From positions 110,154 to 174,153 of the forward strand of contig NW_005199194.1 in assembly GCF_000372725.1 (NCBI RefSeq): a stretch of 64,000 nt of DNA, read 5' to 3'. How positions within the stretch are numbered: the first letter of the stretch is position 1; each line of letters begins with the position of its first letter. The translations under genes and the position numbers were made by a program. The notes under the pieces are model-generated. The model worked only from the letters and a program-made list of their open reading frames with translations, searched no databases and had not been told where the DNA came from. Of this stretch, positions 41,667-52,282 are shown piece by piece. Source of the DNA: Emiliania huxleyi CCMP1516 (lineage: Eukaryota > Haptophyta > Isochrysidales > Noelaerhabdaceae).

Positions 41667-43286
41667 CTACGAGTCGGGCTGGAGGCGGTAGAGGTGGTCT
41701 GGCAGCGAGCTTGCCGCACGGCGCATGCCGCCTGGCGTGCCGAGCCTGCCGCCGTGCAGCTCCTCGAGGCGCGCGCTCTCTCGTCCCAGCTCGGTGAGGT
41801 CTCCGGTCGAGATCGGGACACCGCCGAGGCTCGAGACGCGCTGCCCTCCGCCGCGGCCAAGCAGACGCTGCCCAACCACCGCTTGCGCTGCGGGCGGAAA
41901 GCCGCTCAACGAGCTTGCAGCCGCGTCGGAGAAGAGGGGCGCCGCGGCGGCGGGCAGGCTCGGGAGGCTCGAGGTGAGTCCCGAGCGGACGCGGTGGCAG
42001 CGCACGGGTGCCACCTCGCCGGCGGCAGCGGCGCCCACGCCGGGGGAGGAGACGCGCGGCGGCGAGGAGCCGAGGAGGGCCTCGGTGTCCTCTGGCTCGA
42101 CTCGCAGCGCCGGCTCGATCTGCGAGAGCGCGCGGGGCCGGTGCGACTGCTGTTGCCGCCGCGGCGGCGACCCCTCGCCGCCGCCTCTCCGCGAGGGTGG
42201 CACCGCGTCTTTCGAGTACATGATTTGCGCGGCGGCGGCGCGCAGCTCGCACGCGGTTGGGCGCACGCCCCCGGGGGAGACGGGGGCGCCAGAGACGGCC
42301 AGCTCGAAGCCGCGCTGCACCTCGGAGCAGAACTGGCGAAACGTGATGCGGCCGAGGCTGGGCTGCTCGCCGCCGCCGCGCCGCTCCTCGCCCTCGCTCT
42401 CGCCAGTTGGGCGCGGCTCGGCGGCGGGCACCGCGGGGCTGCTCCGCCCGCGCGACGGGAAGACGAGGCCGGCGGCGAGGGAGGCGGGGCGAGGGACCGG
42501 CCGCTGCTGCGGTGCGATGCCGAGCAGGCGGAGGGCGAGGTACGAGTCGGCCGCCGGCATGGTGCCGGTGCAGCCCGGGTCCATCGCGTCGAAGTAGTGC
42601 CTCAGCCGCTCGATGAGCGACGTGGAGGGCGCGTGCGCCGACGAGGCGTAGACGATGTTGCCGCGAGACAGGGCCCACGAGCGGAGCGAGTCGGAGCAGC
42701 GCCGCGGCGGAGTCCTCGCGGGCGCCAGGGCGGTGCGGAACACGAAGGAGCGGGGCAGCCACTGCTGCGGCAGCAGCTCCGCGACCGAGGCGGCGACGTA
42801 AGTGGCCCTGTCGGCCGGGTAGTAGGGCTGGAGCTCCATCCGGTGGCAGCCCGACTCGACGAGGCAGGTGCGCAGGCCGGCGGCCACGCCCGCCCGGATG
42901 TCGGTGTCGAAGCGGTCGCCGACGATGAGGACCTCGTGCAGCTCGCCTGCGGGACGTCTCATGGACGCGTCAAGGACGTGTCGTCGCCGACGAGGAGGTC
43001 GCTCGTGCGGCTCGCCGTCGAAGCCCTGCCTCCGGAGCATCTCGATCGCGTGGCCGACCATGTACTTCCCGCCCTCGGCCGCGCCGCCGCCCTTTCCGCA
43101 GACGCGGTGCCGCTCGCTGCCGAGCGGGTACATCAGCTTGCGGAACATCGCGGAAAACATCCCGGGACCTGCTCGCGGCGCTGACCGCGTGAAGAGGCGG
43201 CAGACGGCCGCGGCTGCACTCGGCTGATCGGCCACCTCTCGGCTACCTCTCGCCTGGGAGCGGGAAGCCGTCGCTCGTCGGGTTGA

Positions 43287-43361
<75 letters not shown>

Positions 43362-44539
43362 TGTGTGTGTGCGCGCGCGTGTGTGTGTGTGTGTGTCGCC
43401 TGGGAGCGGGAAGCCGTCGCTCGTCGGGTTGAAAGCGTCCTCGGCAGTGCAGACGAACTCGGCGCCGTGCGAGAGGAGGATGGACGCCTTCTTGATGACG
43501 TCGAAGGACCAGTCCGCGTACCCGCGCTCGTTGGTCTTCGGGTCGACGGACGAGGAGATGGAGCCGTCGGTGAAGAGCACGACGAACACCTTCGGCCGCC
43601 CCTCGCCTGCAGGGCGTGTGTGGCGGGACGTGTCGTGGACGCGTCCCAGACGACGCGGACCCCTCGCCGGCCCCCTCACCCGGCGCCGCGGCGATCGCCG
43701 CCCCAGCGATCGCCGCCCACTCCTTGGCCTCCTCCTCGGTCAGCCGCGTGCGCAGCTCCCAGGTGGCCAACCGCTCCGCCGCGGCGGTGAGCAGCTCCAT
43801 CCACCACGCGTCCTCGCCCTCGACTCCGCCGGCGATCACAAAGACGCGCGCGTGGTGCGGGATGTGGTCCGCCATGTACGCGCACTGCGCCTGCGCCGCG
43901 GGTGCGCAGCAGGAGCGGAGTGAGCGCCGCGGTTGCAACAGCAGTGACCGCGGGCGGGCGTGGCGCCTGAGCAGCCGTGTAGATGTTGTCGGTCGGGACC
44001 GGAGCCGCCTGCAGCAGGAAGCCGTTCTTCGCCAGCTTGGCCTGCACTCCGTGCGCACCCTTTGCGCCCGTATTGGAGAGGAAGACGTATGGCAGGCGCT
44101 GGCGCAGCAAGTAGCCGTAAAACTCATCCGCGCCGGGGATCGGGCCGGACGGCGAGTACATCGTACCGTCCAGGTCGATGAGAAGTGCCTTGACTCCCGA
44201 CAGCACTGGATCCACCAACTCACCGCCCTCTCGCGCGAATTCAGCAGCGCAGGGACTGAATGGCGGGGTGGCCGGCGCTGAAGCCACGAGGGCGGTGGGC
44301 GGGTCCTCCTCGTCCATGAGCGCCGCGTCGACACCGCTCGAGACGCGGATCGGGCTCCCGTCGCCGAGGAGCGAGGGATTGGCGTAGAGGCCGGCTGCGA
44401 TGCACTCTCGCAGAACAGTGTCTCGCACGGCCGTCGCAGCCCGCTCCGCCAGGTCGAGGTCGCACCCGGAGCTCGCAGCCCTGTCACGCGCGTGCTCGAG
44501 GATGGCGATGGCCTCGCGGAACCTCGCGGCGGCCTGCAT
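41667..44539 (-). CDS. HAD-IIA phosphatase with EF-hand-like C-terminal region
   Basis: Exons 44539-43967, 43890-43680, 43606-43400, 43168-43016 and 42946-41667 give 807 residues. HAD motif I is [15 protein letters not shown] (nucleophile and acid Asp), followed by the NagD/PGP-type loop [12 protein letters not shown], motif II VFLSNTG, and motif [17 protein letters not shown]. This puts it in the HAD-IIA class (phosphoglycolate/pyridoxal phosphate phosphatases and relatives). The cap region is long. Downstream, [17 protein letters not shown] and a following [10 protein letters not shown] helix resemble an EF-hand pair with one weak loop. The tail is long and Ser/Ala/Gly-rich. Introns 1, 3 and 4 are GC-AG. 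Intron 3 holds a (TG)n array between two copies of its donor. Intron 4 begins with a copy of the next exon. Confidence 0.75.
43248..43437. repeat. (TG)n microsatellite between duplicated donor junctions
   Basis: A roughly 110-bp (TG)n array with a few GCGC interruptions lies between two copies of a 38-bp block containing TCGCCTGGGAGCGGGAAGCC (43248-43286 and 43397-43434). One copy is the exon 3/intron 3 boundary of the HAD gene. Confidence 0.9.
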
Positions 44540-44644
44540 AGCCCGCTCGCCCGCCGCAGGGCGGGCGCGCCTACGACAACGCGCCGGGGCGAGCGGCGAG
44601 CGGTGGTGGGTGCCGACCCCGGCGAGACTCTCGACCCTTTTCGA

Positions 44645-44880
44645 TGGACGCCTCGTTCTCCAGCGAAAGTCTGTTCCCTGCTGCAGGCGAAGGGAACAAG
44701 CGCGAAGAGGGGCTGATTTCTTCTTGACCAAGGGCGCGCCCGGATCATCAGCACCGAAGAGCGCCGCTGAAACGCGACCCGTTCCTCCCCCTGCAGGAAA
44801 AGAAGTCATGGGCGAGGTCGAGGACAATGTGGTGCGCAGCACAAAGCAGCGCCCGCCGCGCGCCGCGACGGGGCGCAGGC
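44645..44880 (+). pseudogene. Inverted partial copy of the 14-3-3 promoter and first exon
   Basis: About 200 bp matching, in inverse orientation, 46490-46690, roughly 90% by eye. It includes the first coding exon ([11 protein letters not shown] near 44810) and its GT donor. No 14-3-3 exon 2 follows on this strand. It lies directly upstream of, and divergent from, the HAD gene. Confidence 0.75.
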
Positions 44881-45194
44881 TGGGTCCTGGGACCTGGGTG
44901 GCTGGCCCGTGGCCGCAGGCCGCGACCCACGCGCGCGCAAGCGCAAGCGCCAAGCCGACGGTAGCGCGGTTTCGGATGTGGGCTCTACGAACCTACAGCA
45001 CCGCCCCCCCTCTCCAACCCAACCCGACCGTTAATAGCGAGTGGCGGAGCGCGCACTCCGGCGTGCGGCGCAGGACCGGTCTGCCGCAGCTGAGCGCTCC
45101 CCGGCCGGCCGGCCCTCTCGGAGAGGGCGACAAGGGCCCGGCCACAGCCCGCCTCTCTGGGAGAGCCGTCTAGAGTGTCGTCCCCCTCGGAGCC

Positions 45195-46550
45195 TCACTG
45201 GTCGGTATTCTCGTCGCTCGTCCAGAGCGTCAGGTTGTCGCGCAGCAGCTGCATGATGAGGGTCGAGTCCTTGTAGGACTCCTCGTCGAGCGTGTCGAGC
45301 TCGGCGATCGCATCGTCGAAGGCCTGGAGCGGGGGCTGGACTGAGAGGGAGCGGCGAGGCTCGCAGGCCGGCGGGGTGGAGGCTGCCTTTTTGGCCAGGC
45401 CGCACGCGTCCGTGTGGTCGCCCTGCACCTCGTACAAGAAGACCGACTGGTTCAGGGCGAGCCCGAGCCGGATCGGGTGCGTGGGCTGCAACCGCTCGGC
45501 GGTTGACTGCGCGCCCTCGTAGGCGGCCTGGCGCGCACGGGGCGGGGGCGTCGGGGGCGGGGGCGTCGGGGGCGGAAAGCGGAAAAGTGCTCCTCAGAGA
45601 GAGGGGGGGGCAGGCAGAGAGCGTGCCTTTGCGTTTGTGGCGTGCTCCGACTTTTTGTCGCCGCCCGCAAACTCGGCGAGGTAGCGGTGGTAGTCGGCCT
45701 TCATCTTTTGGTAGAAGACGGACGGCTCGGCATCCAGGTTGTCCTTGATCAGGTGGTCGTGCAGCAGGGCCAGGATGTCGTTGCAAATGTTGTTGAGCTC
45801 CTCCTCAACCTTGGCCCGGTAGGTGCCAATCAGCGCGGTGTGCGCCGACGACTCCTTCGACGACTCCTACGGTGCGAGCGCGCTCCGAGCTCGGCGTCTC
45901 GCGCACGGCACGGCGGCCGCACTCGCAGCCCCACTCCTTGGACTCGATCGACGTGATGATGCGCAGCGACGCGCGCCTACAGCAGCCGCGCAGACCGACC
46001 TCACGGCGAGCATGCGCCCGCGTGGCCGCGCGGAGCCCGGCCGCACCGCGCGCCGACGACGTTCTTGTACGCGACGGAGAGCAGGTTGCGCTCCTGCCCA
46101 GGTGTTGGTAGAGGGGTGAGCAGAAGGCGAGGCGGCACCGGGGGAGAGCAGAGAGGAAATGCGCGAGGCGCGGCGAACCTCGAGCGAGAGCATCTCCTCC
46201 TGCTTGCCCTGCGCCACCTTCTTCATGTACTCGACCATCTCCTCGTACCGCTCCGCCTGCTCTGCCAGCTTGGCCATGTACTGCGGGCGGCAGACGGGCC
46301 GCGTCAGAACGGCTGGCGCAGAGGCGCGCGTGCGGAAGAGGGTGCGGCCCGAGAGGCGCAGACGGCGCGGCCAAAGTGACCCTGCCAGAGTCGGGCGCGC
46401 GCGCGCGCGCAGGCCGCGGTGCAGCAACGGTTTGCAAAAAAGCAAGCGACGCTTGGCCGCTCGCGCGCCGCACGCGCGGCGCGGAGGCTACGGCTGCGCT
46501 CTCGGCGGCTGCTTTGTGCTGCGCACCACATTGTCCTCGACCTCGCCCAT
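45195..46550 (-). CDS. 14-3-3 phosphoserine-binding protein
   Basis: Seven exons: 46550-46527, 46280-46179, 46093-46047, 45976 to about 45907, 45866-45627, 45527-45387 and 45323-45195, giving about 250 residues, the usual family length. The 24-nt first exon encodes MGEVEDNV and joins to [19 protein letters not shown]. Hallmarks follow: [37 protein letters not shown] and the C-terminal [20 protein letters not shown]. The phosphopeptide-binding Lys, Arg and Tyr positions of the family are in these blocks. Introns 5 and 6 use GC donors (AAG|gcacgc, AAG|gcagcc); intron 1-3 donors are GT. The end of exon 4 is uncertain. An inverted copy of the 5' end lies 1.7 kb away. Confidence 0.9.
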
Positions 46551-46726
46551 GGCTCCTTTTCCTGCAGGGGGAGGAACGGGTCGCGTTTCAGCGGCGCTCT
46601 TCGGTGCTGTGATGATCGGGGCGCGCCCTTGGTCAAGAAGAAATCACGCCCCGCGAGCAGGGAACAAGACTTTCGCTGTGCAGGTGGGGACCCTGTCCTT
46701 CTCCCACCCCTCGTTTGGCGTGCGCG

Positions 46727-46745
46727 TTTTATTTATTTATTTATT
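46727..46745. repeat. TTTA simple repeat
   Basis: A TTTATTTATTTATTTATT run like the tail of family 2 elements, but without the rest of the element. Confidence 0.5.
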
Positions 46746-46989
46746 CGCTGGAGAGAAGAGGCAGGCGCGAGGGGGGCGTGCGGGACCACAGTCCACACAC
46801 AGTGAGCCTCACGGGAAGGAAAGAAAGGTAGACGTGCCTTCTCGTGCGGTCGATTGTGCAGTCTGGAACGAGAGAAGAATATAGGGTGGATAAAGCGCCT
46901 GTTCACGGCATGGAGGGTGAGCCACGCCGAACGTACTGAACGTAGAGCCGAGCGGGAGGAAGAGGGGGAAGACGACTCCGAGGAGGACG

Positions 46990-47530
46990 AACCAGTGGAA
47001 ATCCCGTTGTCAGCCGTCACGATGCACCCGAAGGGGACCACAGCGCCGGCATCATCAGTGAGGGCACAAGTGTTCGAAGAGAGAGTGGACCTGAGCAACA
47101 ACATGACCTGGAGGCAAATGATCGGAGTGGGAGTCAGAAATGTGGTCCTTGCGCGAGGGGAGCTCGATAGACTCGAGGGGCCAGGATACGCCGCGAGGAG
47201 GACGGAGTTGCGCCGAAAGGCGAAAGAAGCCGCGAGAGCAAGGGACCGGCAGGCGGCGGCGGCGCCGCAGAACGAAGCAGAGGAGAGCGACGCGACAGAA
47301 GAAGAAGAGACAAGGGAAAGAACGACGAGAAGGGGGCGACCGCGAGGTGGCATGAAGGTCGCAGCGAGAATCTGCGAGAGACTGCGAAGAGAGATAGGAA
47401 GAGGCGGACGCCCAAGGGTGGGCGACGGCTAGCGCATCACACCCCTCTCCTTAAAATCCCTGTGTGGTGGCGGCGTGCCGTCCTCCCATCCCTCCCTTGG
47501 GTTGTCTGTTTTCTTTCTTTCTTTTCGATT
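46990..47530 (+). mobile_element. Family 1 retroposon-like copy, longest in the window
   Basis: The ORF part extends from an acidic EEEGEDDSEEDE segment into the shared FEERVDLSNNMT block and ends GRGGRPRVGDG and a stop at 47430-47432. The shared 3' flank and TTTC tail follow. Relative to the copy at 2252 it carries about 25 more conserved codons upstream and a few in-frame differences, so both descend from a protein-coding source. No catalytic domain is included. Confidence 0.6.
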
Positions 47531-47664
47531 GTGCAGTCTTTCTTCACATAGCCCTTTCACCTCCTTTTTACGTGTGGTGGAGAAGTTACCTTGCGTTACC
47601 TTGAGCGGGCACCGCCTCGGTATACAAAATGCGCCTGCGGGCGGACCCTCACAGATCACAGATC

Positions 47665-50533
47665 ACTTGAGCACTTGATAGGGTCGATTCCGCATGGTAC
47701 GGTCCTTATCCCCTGTGAACATACGTATTTTCTTGTCAACAACAAGGCTGTCGAAAGCTAGGGCGGCATCGCGCCGCCAACCAAGAGAATCATCCACAAC
47801 TTCGCCAAAGAGGTCGGCAGCCCGAGCGCCGTCGACCGCACCGACTACGGCACAGCCTCCGGCAGCGCCCCCCCGGGGCTTCGTCCAGCACCACTCGCAA
47901 CAGCTCTCGCGCGCCGCCGTCTGTGGCGACGCGCAGAACATGGAGAGAAGAAGAAGTCCTCATGAGCTGGTCGGCCGCCATTCGGGCCTCCCGGCCTGCT
48001 GCGGCGGCGCGGCCGGTCGAGGCCGGGCTCGGCCCGGCCCGCGACGGCTGGCCGCCGACGAGCGCGCTCGCGCTGCTCGTCAAGATGGCGGCGGTGGCGA
48101 TTGCGGCGACAAAAGTTCAGGCGTACAGCGCTCAGGCGCCTGTCGTCTTTCGTCTTTTGTCGCATTTCGCACACGCGCGCGCCGCGCGACCCGCGTCGCT
48201 CTCCGCGAGGGCATGAGCCTTCCGCGATTCGATCCCGCAGCCAAAAGCTGCTCGCTCGAACCGCGGCCGACTCTGCCATCGCGGCTGCAGCTGTTGAGCT
48301 CTCCAGAAAACTGGTGCCTCATATGCTGCCTCCCTGCGGATGCTGCCAGCGAGCCTGGCGGTCCGCTGTACTACAAGGAAGTGCTGACTCGATTTCTACT
48401 CGAATTCTTCTACCCCCACGACTCGGAACGCGAATGTGACAGGACCATCGGGTCCTTCAGCCATCAAAGCGGGATCACCCGAGAGCAGCTGAGCCTGCCT
48501 CTGGGCTCTGGCCTCGCCTCCCTCTCCTTCAGGCATTCGTGGCATCCTATGGGTCGTCCCAGAGTATCGACCTCTGGCTTGTCAGCCGGTCACTTGATGA
48601 CGACCATGAAGTACAGCGATCGCCACCTCGCTGGCCTCTCCGCAAGGCCTCCCGACCGCGTCGAACTCACGGCGCGGGCTCTCTCGGCTACGCCTACGGG
48701 ACCGGCCCCAGCTTCGGCTGAGGGCTGACAAGCTGCCGAGCCCAAATCACTGTGAGAGTCGTGATTTCTTGTTGGTTTTCTAAAATCTCTCTCTCAGAAC
48801 ATCAACAACGCTGCTCGCAACATGCGTGTCGCGCACTCGTTCATGACCGGTCTCAATGTCCCACCCCCTTGCGCGCGGGCCTTCTAGGCCCGCGGGTAGT
48901 CTCCCCCCATCCCCAGGGCCTCCAGGGCTCGCACCTCAACCTCTCACAGACCAGCGCATAGCGCCATACGACGTATTTTCTTCTCATAACAAGGCTGTGA
49001 ACCATCGTCGACCGTCTGGATCGTCGCTGTGCGGCGATTGCGGCGATTACAGAGAGGAGCTCGTCCGTCCCGCGATGTCCAAGCAACAGGTTGCCACTTA
49101 CGAGCAGGCGCTACTAGCCGGCGCAAAGCTGGACGACGAGCCGTCTGTCACGGAGGTGCGTTTGCCGGCCTCATTGTTTTGTCTCTCAATCCCCTCCTGC
49201 GTCCTGGACAGTGCGGGCGCCGGTGTGCCACGCCAAGTCATGATGTGTGCCGACAGGTGTTCCCACCACCTGCTCTCCCCAAGCCCACCGGCCTTGCTTC
49301 ACTGTGGCGCAACCTTGTCACTTGCGGCTCGGATGCAAAGCTTGAGAAGGATTATGCGGTCCTGATTGCTCAGAGCATTGCATCTGCCGTTGCCAAGGCG
49401 CGAGCCGAAGCAGCAACTTCGCTCGAGCAGGCGCCACTTGTGAGCCTGGGGAGGTCACTGGGCAGCGCCCGCAGATGTCTCGCTCTCTCGCGAGTAGGCG
49501 CAAGAAAACTTTAGGGCCGCAATGCTCGAGGAGCAAACAAAGCACGCCGCCAATGTGCAAGCTGGAGAGTCGGAGGCGCGGGCACAGGCGGAGCAATCGA
49601 GGGGTCTGGAGGCCAAGGTGGCTGAGCTGACTGCGCAGCTGGCGGAGGTGTCGGAGGCGCGGGCACGGGCGGACGGAGAGAAGGTCGCTGCTGTGCGAGC
49701 GGCGGTGGCAGACGCAATGGAACAGGCGAGAGAGGAGAAGGCCGCCGCAGTCAAGGCGCCTCACGCTGCTCGGCCCTGGTCACGTGCGTTCTTGGCCGAG
49801 CTTGCTCCCACACCCACGCGTCAGGCGGCGGTCGCCGACGCGCTCTCGAACGTGGCTGCGTCGGCGCGCAAGGTTGAGATCGTCGTCCCGCCGGAATCGC
49901 CACAAAAGAGGGACATAAGCCTTTTCTCTCCATCGCGCTCCTGGAGGTCATCAGAAGACCCCGAGGGGAAGCCGGGCAACTCCGCTCCCGACACCACCCG
50001 CGCGATCCAGGAGTCGATGCTCCGCGTGCGTGAGGAACGCATTGCGGCGGCCCAGGTTGCGTGATCCGGCCCTCCCTCTCCATGGACATGACATGCGCGT
50101 TGGGTCGGAACGGTTGATTCTTTGATTGATCATGGTGGCTTTGTCACATGCGATCGCGCATTTTGTCACACTTATCCCTTAACTCCACACTACTTTCTAG
50201 GTCACTATACTCAGTGAGTTTTGAAGGTAGCTCGAGGTATGTAGGTTCCGTTCACCGTTGTCGGCAAATCTTGCAAGAGCGAGAGTGAGTGTGAGCGCCC
50301 CCCCCACCCCGCACCCCCCCACACGTCACTACTCAAGGTAAATCATCTGAGACTATCCCGGATCCTGCTGACCAAGTTCCTCTTGTAGCTCGATCGGCCA
50401 CACCGCCATCACCGCCGACGTCTCCCAGTTGTTATGACCCCCCCAAATATGAACACACCAGTGAGGGAGGGCGAGACGATCGAGGGGTCCCGTACCACGC
50501 GGAATCGACCCTATCCAGTGCTCAAGTGCTCAA
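47665..50533. mobile_element. 2.9-kb segment bounded by inverted repeats
   Basis: The left end, about 47667-47703, reads TGAGCACTTGATAGGGTCGA then TTCCGCATGGTACGG. The right end, about 50485-50533, carries the complement with one extra 8-base block. A direct repeat (ACGTATTTTCTT then AACAAGGCTGT) occurs at about 47722 and 48967. The segment contains the coiled-coil gene at 49075-50064 and unrecognised frames on both strands at 47694-48728. It may be a DNA element, or two solo repeats in opposite orientation. Confidence 0.45.
49075..50064 (+). CDS. Hypothetical coiled-coil protein
   Basis: Exons 49075-49155, 49257-49430 and 49498-50064 give 273 residues. Intron 1 is GT-AG and intron 2 is GC-AG (GAGCAG|gcgcca). 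The N-terminus (MSKQQVATYEQALLAGAKLD) is followed by a helical region and a clear coiled coil (EAKVAELTAQLAEVSEARAR). A Ser/Pro-rich part (SLFSPSRSWRSSEDPEGK) and a short C-terminal helix follow. No known domain. The Ser-rich tail suggests a phosphorylated adaptor or structural protein. It lies inside an inverted-repeat-bounded segment, so it might be element-borne. Confidence 0.55.
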
Positions 50534-50644
50534 GGTAAATCATGGTCTGGGGCTGCCCCCCGGGGCGGGGCACACACACGCGTGTCTCATCATCGTCACA
50601 AAGTGAACATCAAGTGACTGTCCGGGGACGGACGCACCGCCGCG
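50065..50644. other. Intergenic region
   Basis: Contains a polyC-rich patch (50299-50325) and the right end of the inverted-repeat pair. No gene seen. Confidence 0.45.
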
Positions 50645-52056
50645 ATGCCGACCGAATGGAGACCGGAGGAGTGGCTCAAGGAGTACCAGCTGCAGAATTG
50701 CAGTGAGGCGCCGATCGACAAGTTCAAGGCGCGCGCCGCCGCGTCCGGCTGGGCAGGCACAGCAGGGCCGCGGCACTCTCACGCCGCCGATTCGCAACGG
50801 CAGGTGCGCGGTCGTTACTACCTCACCAAGGACAACAAGATGAAGGGGAAGAAGGTGCCGCCAGGCGTGCACGGCTACAACCTCAGAGTATCGGCGCTGA
50901 TCCGGTCAGAGGAGCCGATCGAGCACATCGCGAAGCGTTTCCCGCTGCCGCCAAAGCCAGAGGGCGCGCCGCCGTCCATCGTGATTGCCTTTTCGATCAA
51001 CAACGCCTCGCCGAAGCAGAATGTGGTGCGCTGTGCGTGCTGTCCAGGCCCGCCAGGCCAGCGCGAGAGTACACCGCCCGCCGCCCGCAGGTCTTCCTCT
51101 ACGACAAGGAGGCGGCGCTGGACGCGCAGGCGGACCCGCGCGACCTGGAGGCTTACTCGAGCCTAGAGCGCGCCATATTCGAGCCCGGCTCGCAGTTGGG
51201 CGCCGAGCGGCTCAAGGTGATCCCGTACCTCTCGGATGGCGCCAGCTGGGCCCTGAGCTCCGTCGTCAACAACCAGTGCGGCCAGCTGGCAGAGGCTGTG
51301 GGCGTCACACAATTTGACGGCCCAGGTAATCACCCACGGAAGCCTCGGCACAGCACGGCGACGGACTCCCTCCAACATCTAGCGCGCTCGCGCACGCCCT
51401 CCAGGCTACGTAGAGATTGATGTCGACGTGCTCAAGTTCAAGAGCGCATCAGTCTTCACCAAAGCCGCCAAGCCTCTCGTCGGCATGCTGCTGCCTCAGC
51501 TCAAGAGGCTGCAGATCGACATCGCCTTCATGTTCCAAGGTGGAGGCGCTGCAGTTGACTTGTCTTGTGTGCATGCACTTTAGCGAGTGAACACCGCGAC
51601 CCGTTAGGCAACTCCGAGGAGGAGCTGCCGGAGCGTATCTTTGGCTCGGTTTCTGTCTAGATGCCCACTCGAGCCGAGCATGGCGCCGAGGGACGATTCA
51701 CATTTTGCCGCTAAATGCTGCTCGACATCCCATGCCTGCAGGTCAGAATCAACCGCATCGACATGGTGCGGGACGGGTCTCTTCTTTCCTCAGTAAAGCC
51801 CGCGGCGCGCCTTCAACAGTTCAGGAGCAACACGGCACGCTTCTGCCATCCCTTCTTCTGTCGCTTGTAGGCGATCGCCGAGGGTGCTGCCGGCGGTGGT
51901 GATGTCAGTGCGGACGATGAGGTGGCTGGCCAGGCGACGCCTCCAATCGACGAGGCGTCGCCGAGAGGGCTTGGCATATCCGAAGCGCACGCGATTGCAG
52001 CGTCGTACGAGGAGGCTGCCGAAGCCGCAGGCTACGGCGCTTTCAGCCTCATGTGA
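50645..52056 (+). CDS. DUF1336/EDR2 C-terminal domain protein
   Basis: Six exons (50645-51025, 51091-51325, 51405-51539, 51608-51648, 51742-51765, 51871-52056) give 333 residues; all five introns are GT-AG. The order of landmarks matches the DUF1336 domain of plant ENHANCED DISEASE RESISTANCE 2: SIVIAFSINNASPKQNVVFL, an ERLKVIPYLSDGASWAL strand, the GYVEIDVDV motif, QLKRLQIDIAFMFQG, and ELPERIFGSVRINRIDM. In plants this domain sits after PH and START domains and takes part in lipid-linked signalling; here it stands alone. Exon 5 is only 24 nt. The C-terminal tail is Ala/Glu-rich and not part of the domain. Membrane or lipid association is an inference from the family. Confidence 0.75.
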
Positions 52057-52282
52057 GGCTGGACACCCCTGGAGGGCCACATCGCACATCGCACGTTCGC
52101 TCATCGCGCTCACATCGGCATGTGTGCCATGTCTGTTTCTACTCTTAGAGGTTAGAGGGGAGCGTCCTTGTGTGTGCCCTGCCCCGCTGTGCCTGTGGCA
52201 GCTGGTAACTAAAAAGGGACAGCTGGGATGGGTAAATGAGCGGGGGCTGGGTCCTTAATTTCTGACAGTCATGCACACTTCA

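Noticed and set aside
43287-43923. Open frames beginning with long Cys/Val runs
   Set aside because: They are translations of the (TG)n microsatellite inside the HAD intron.
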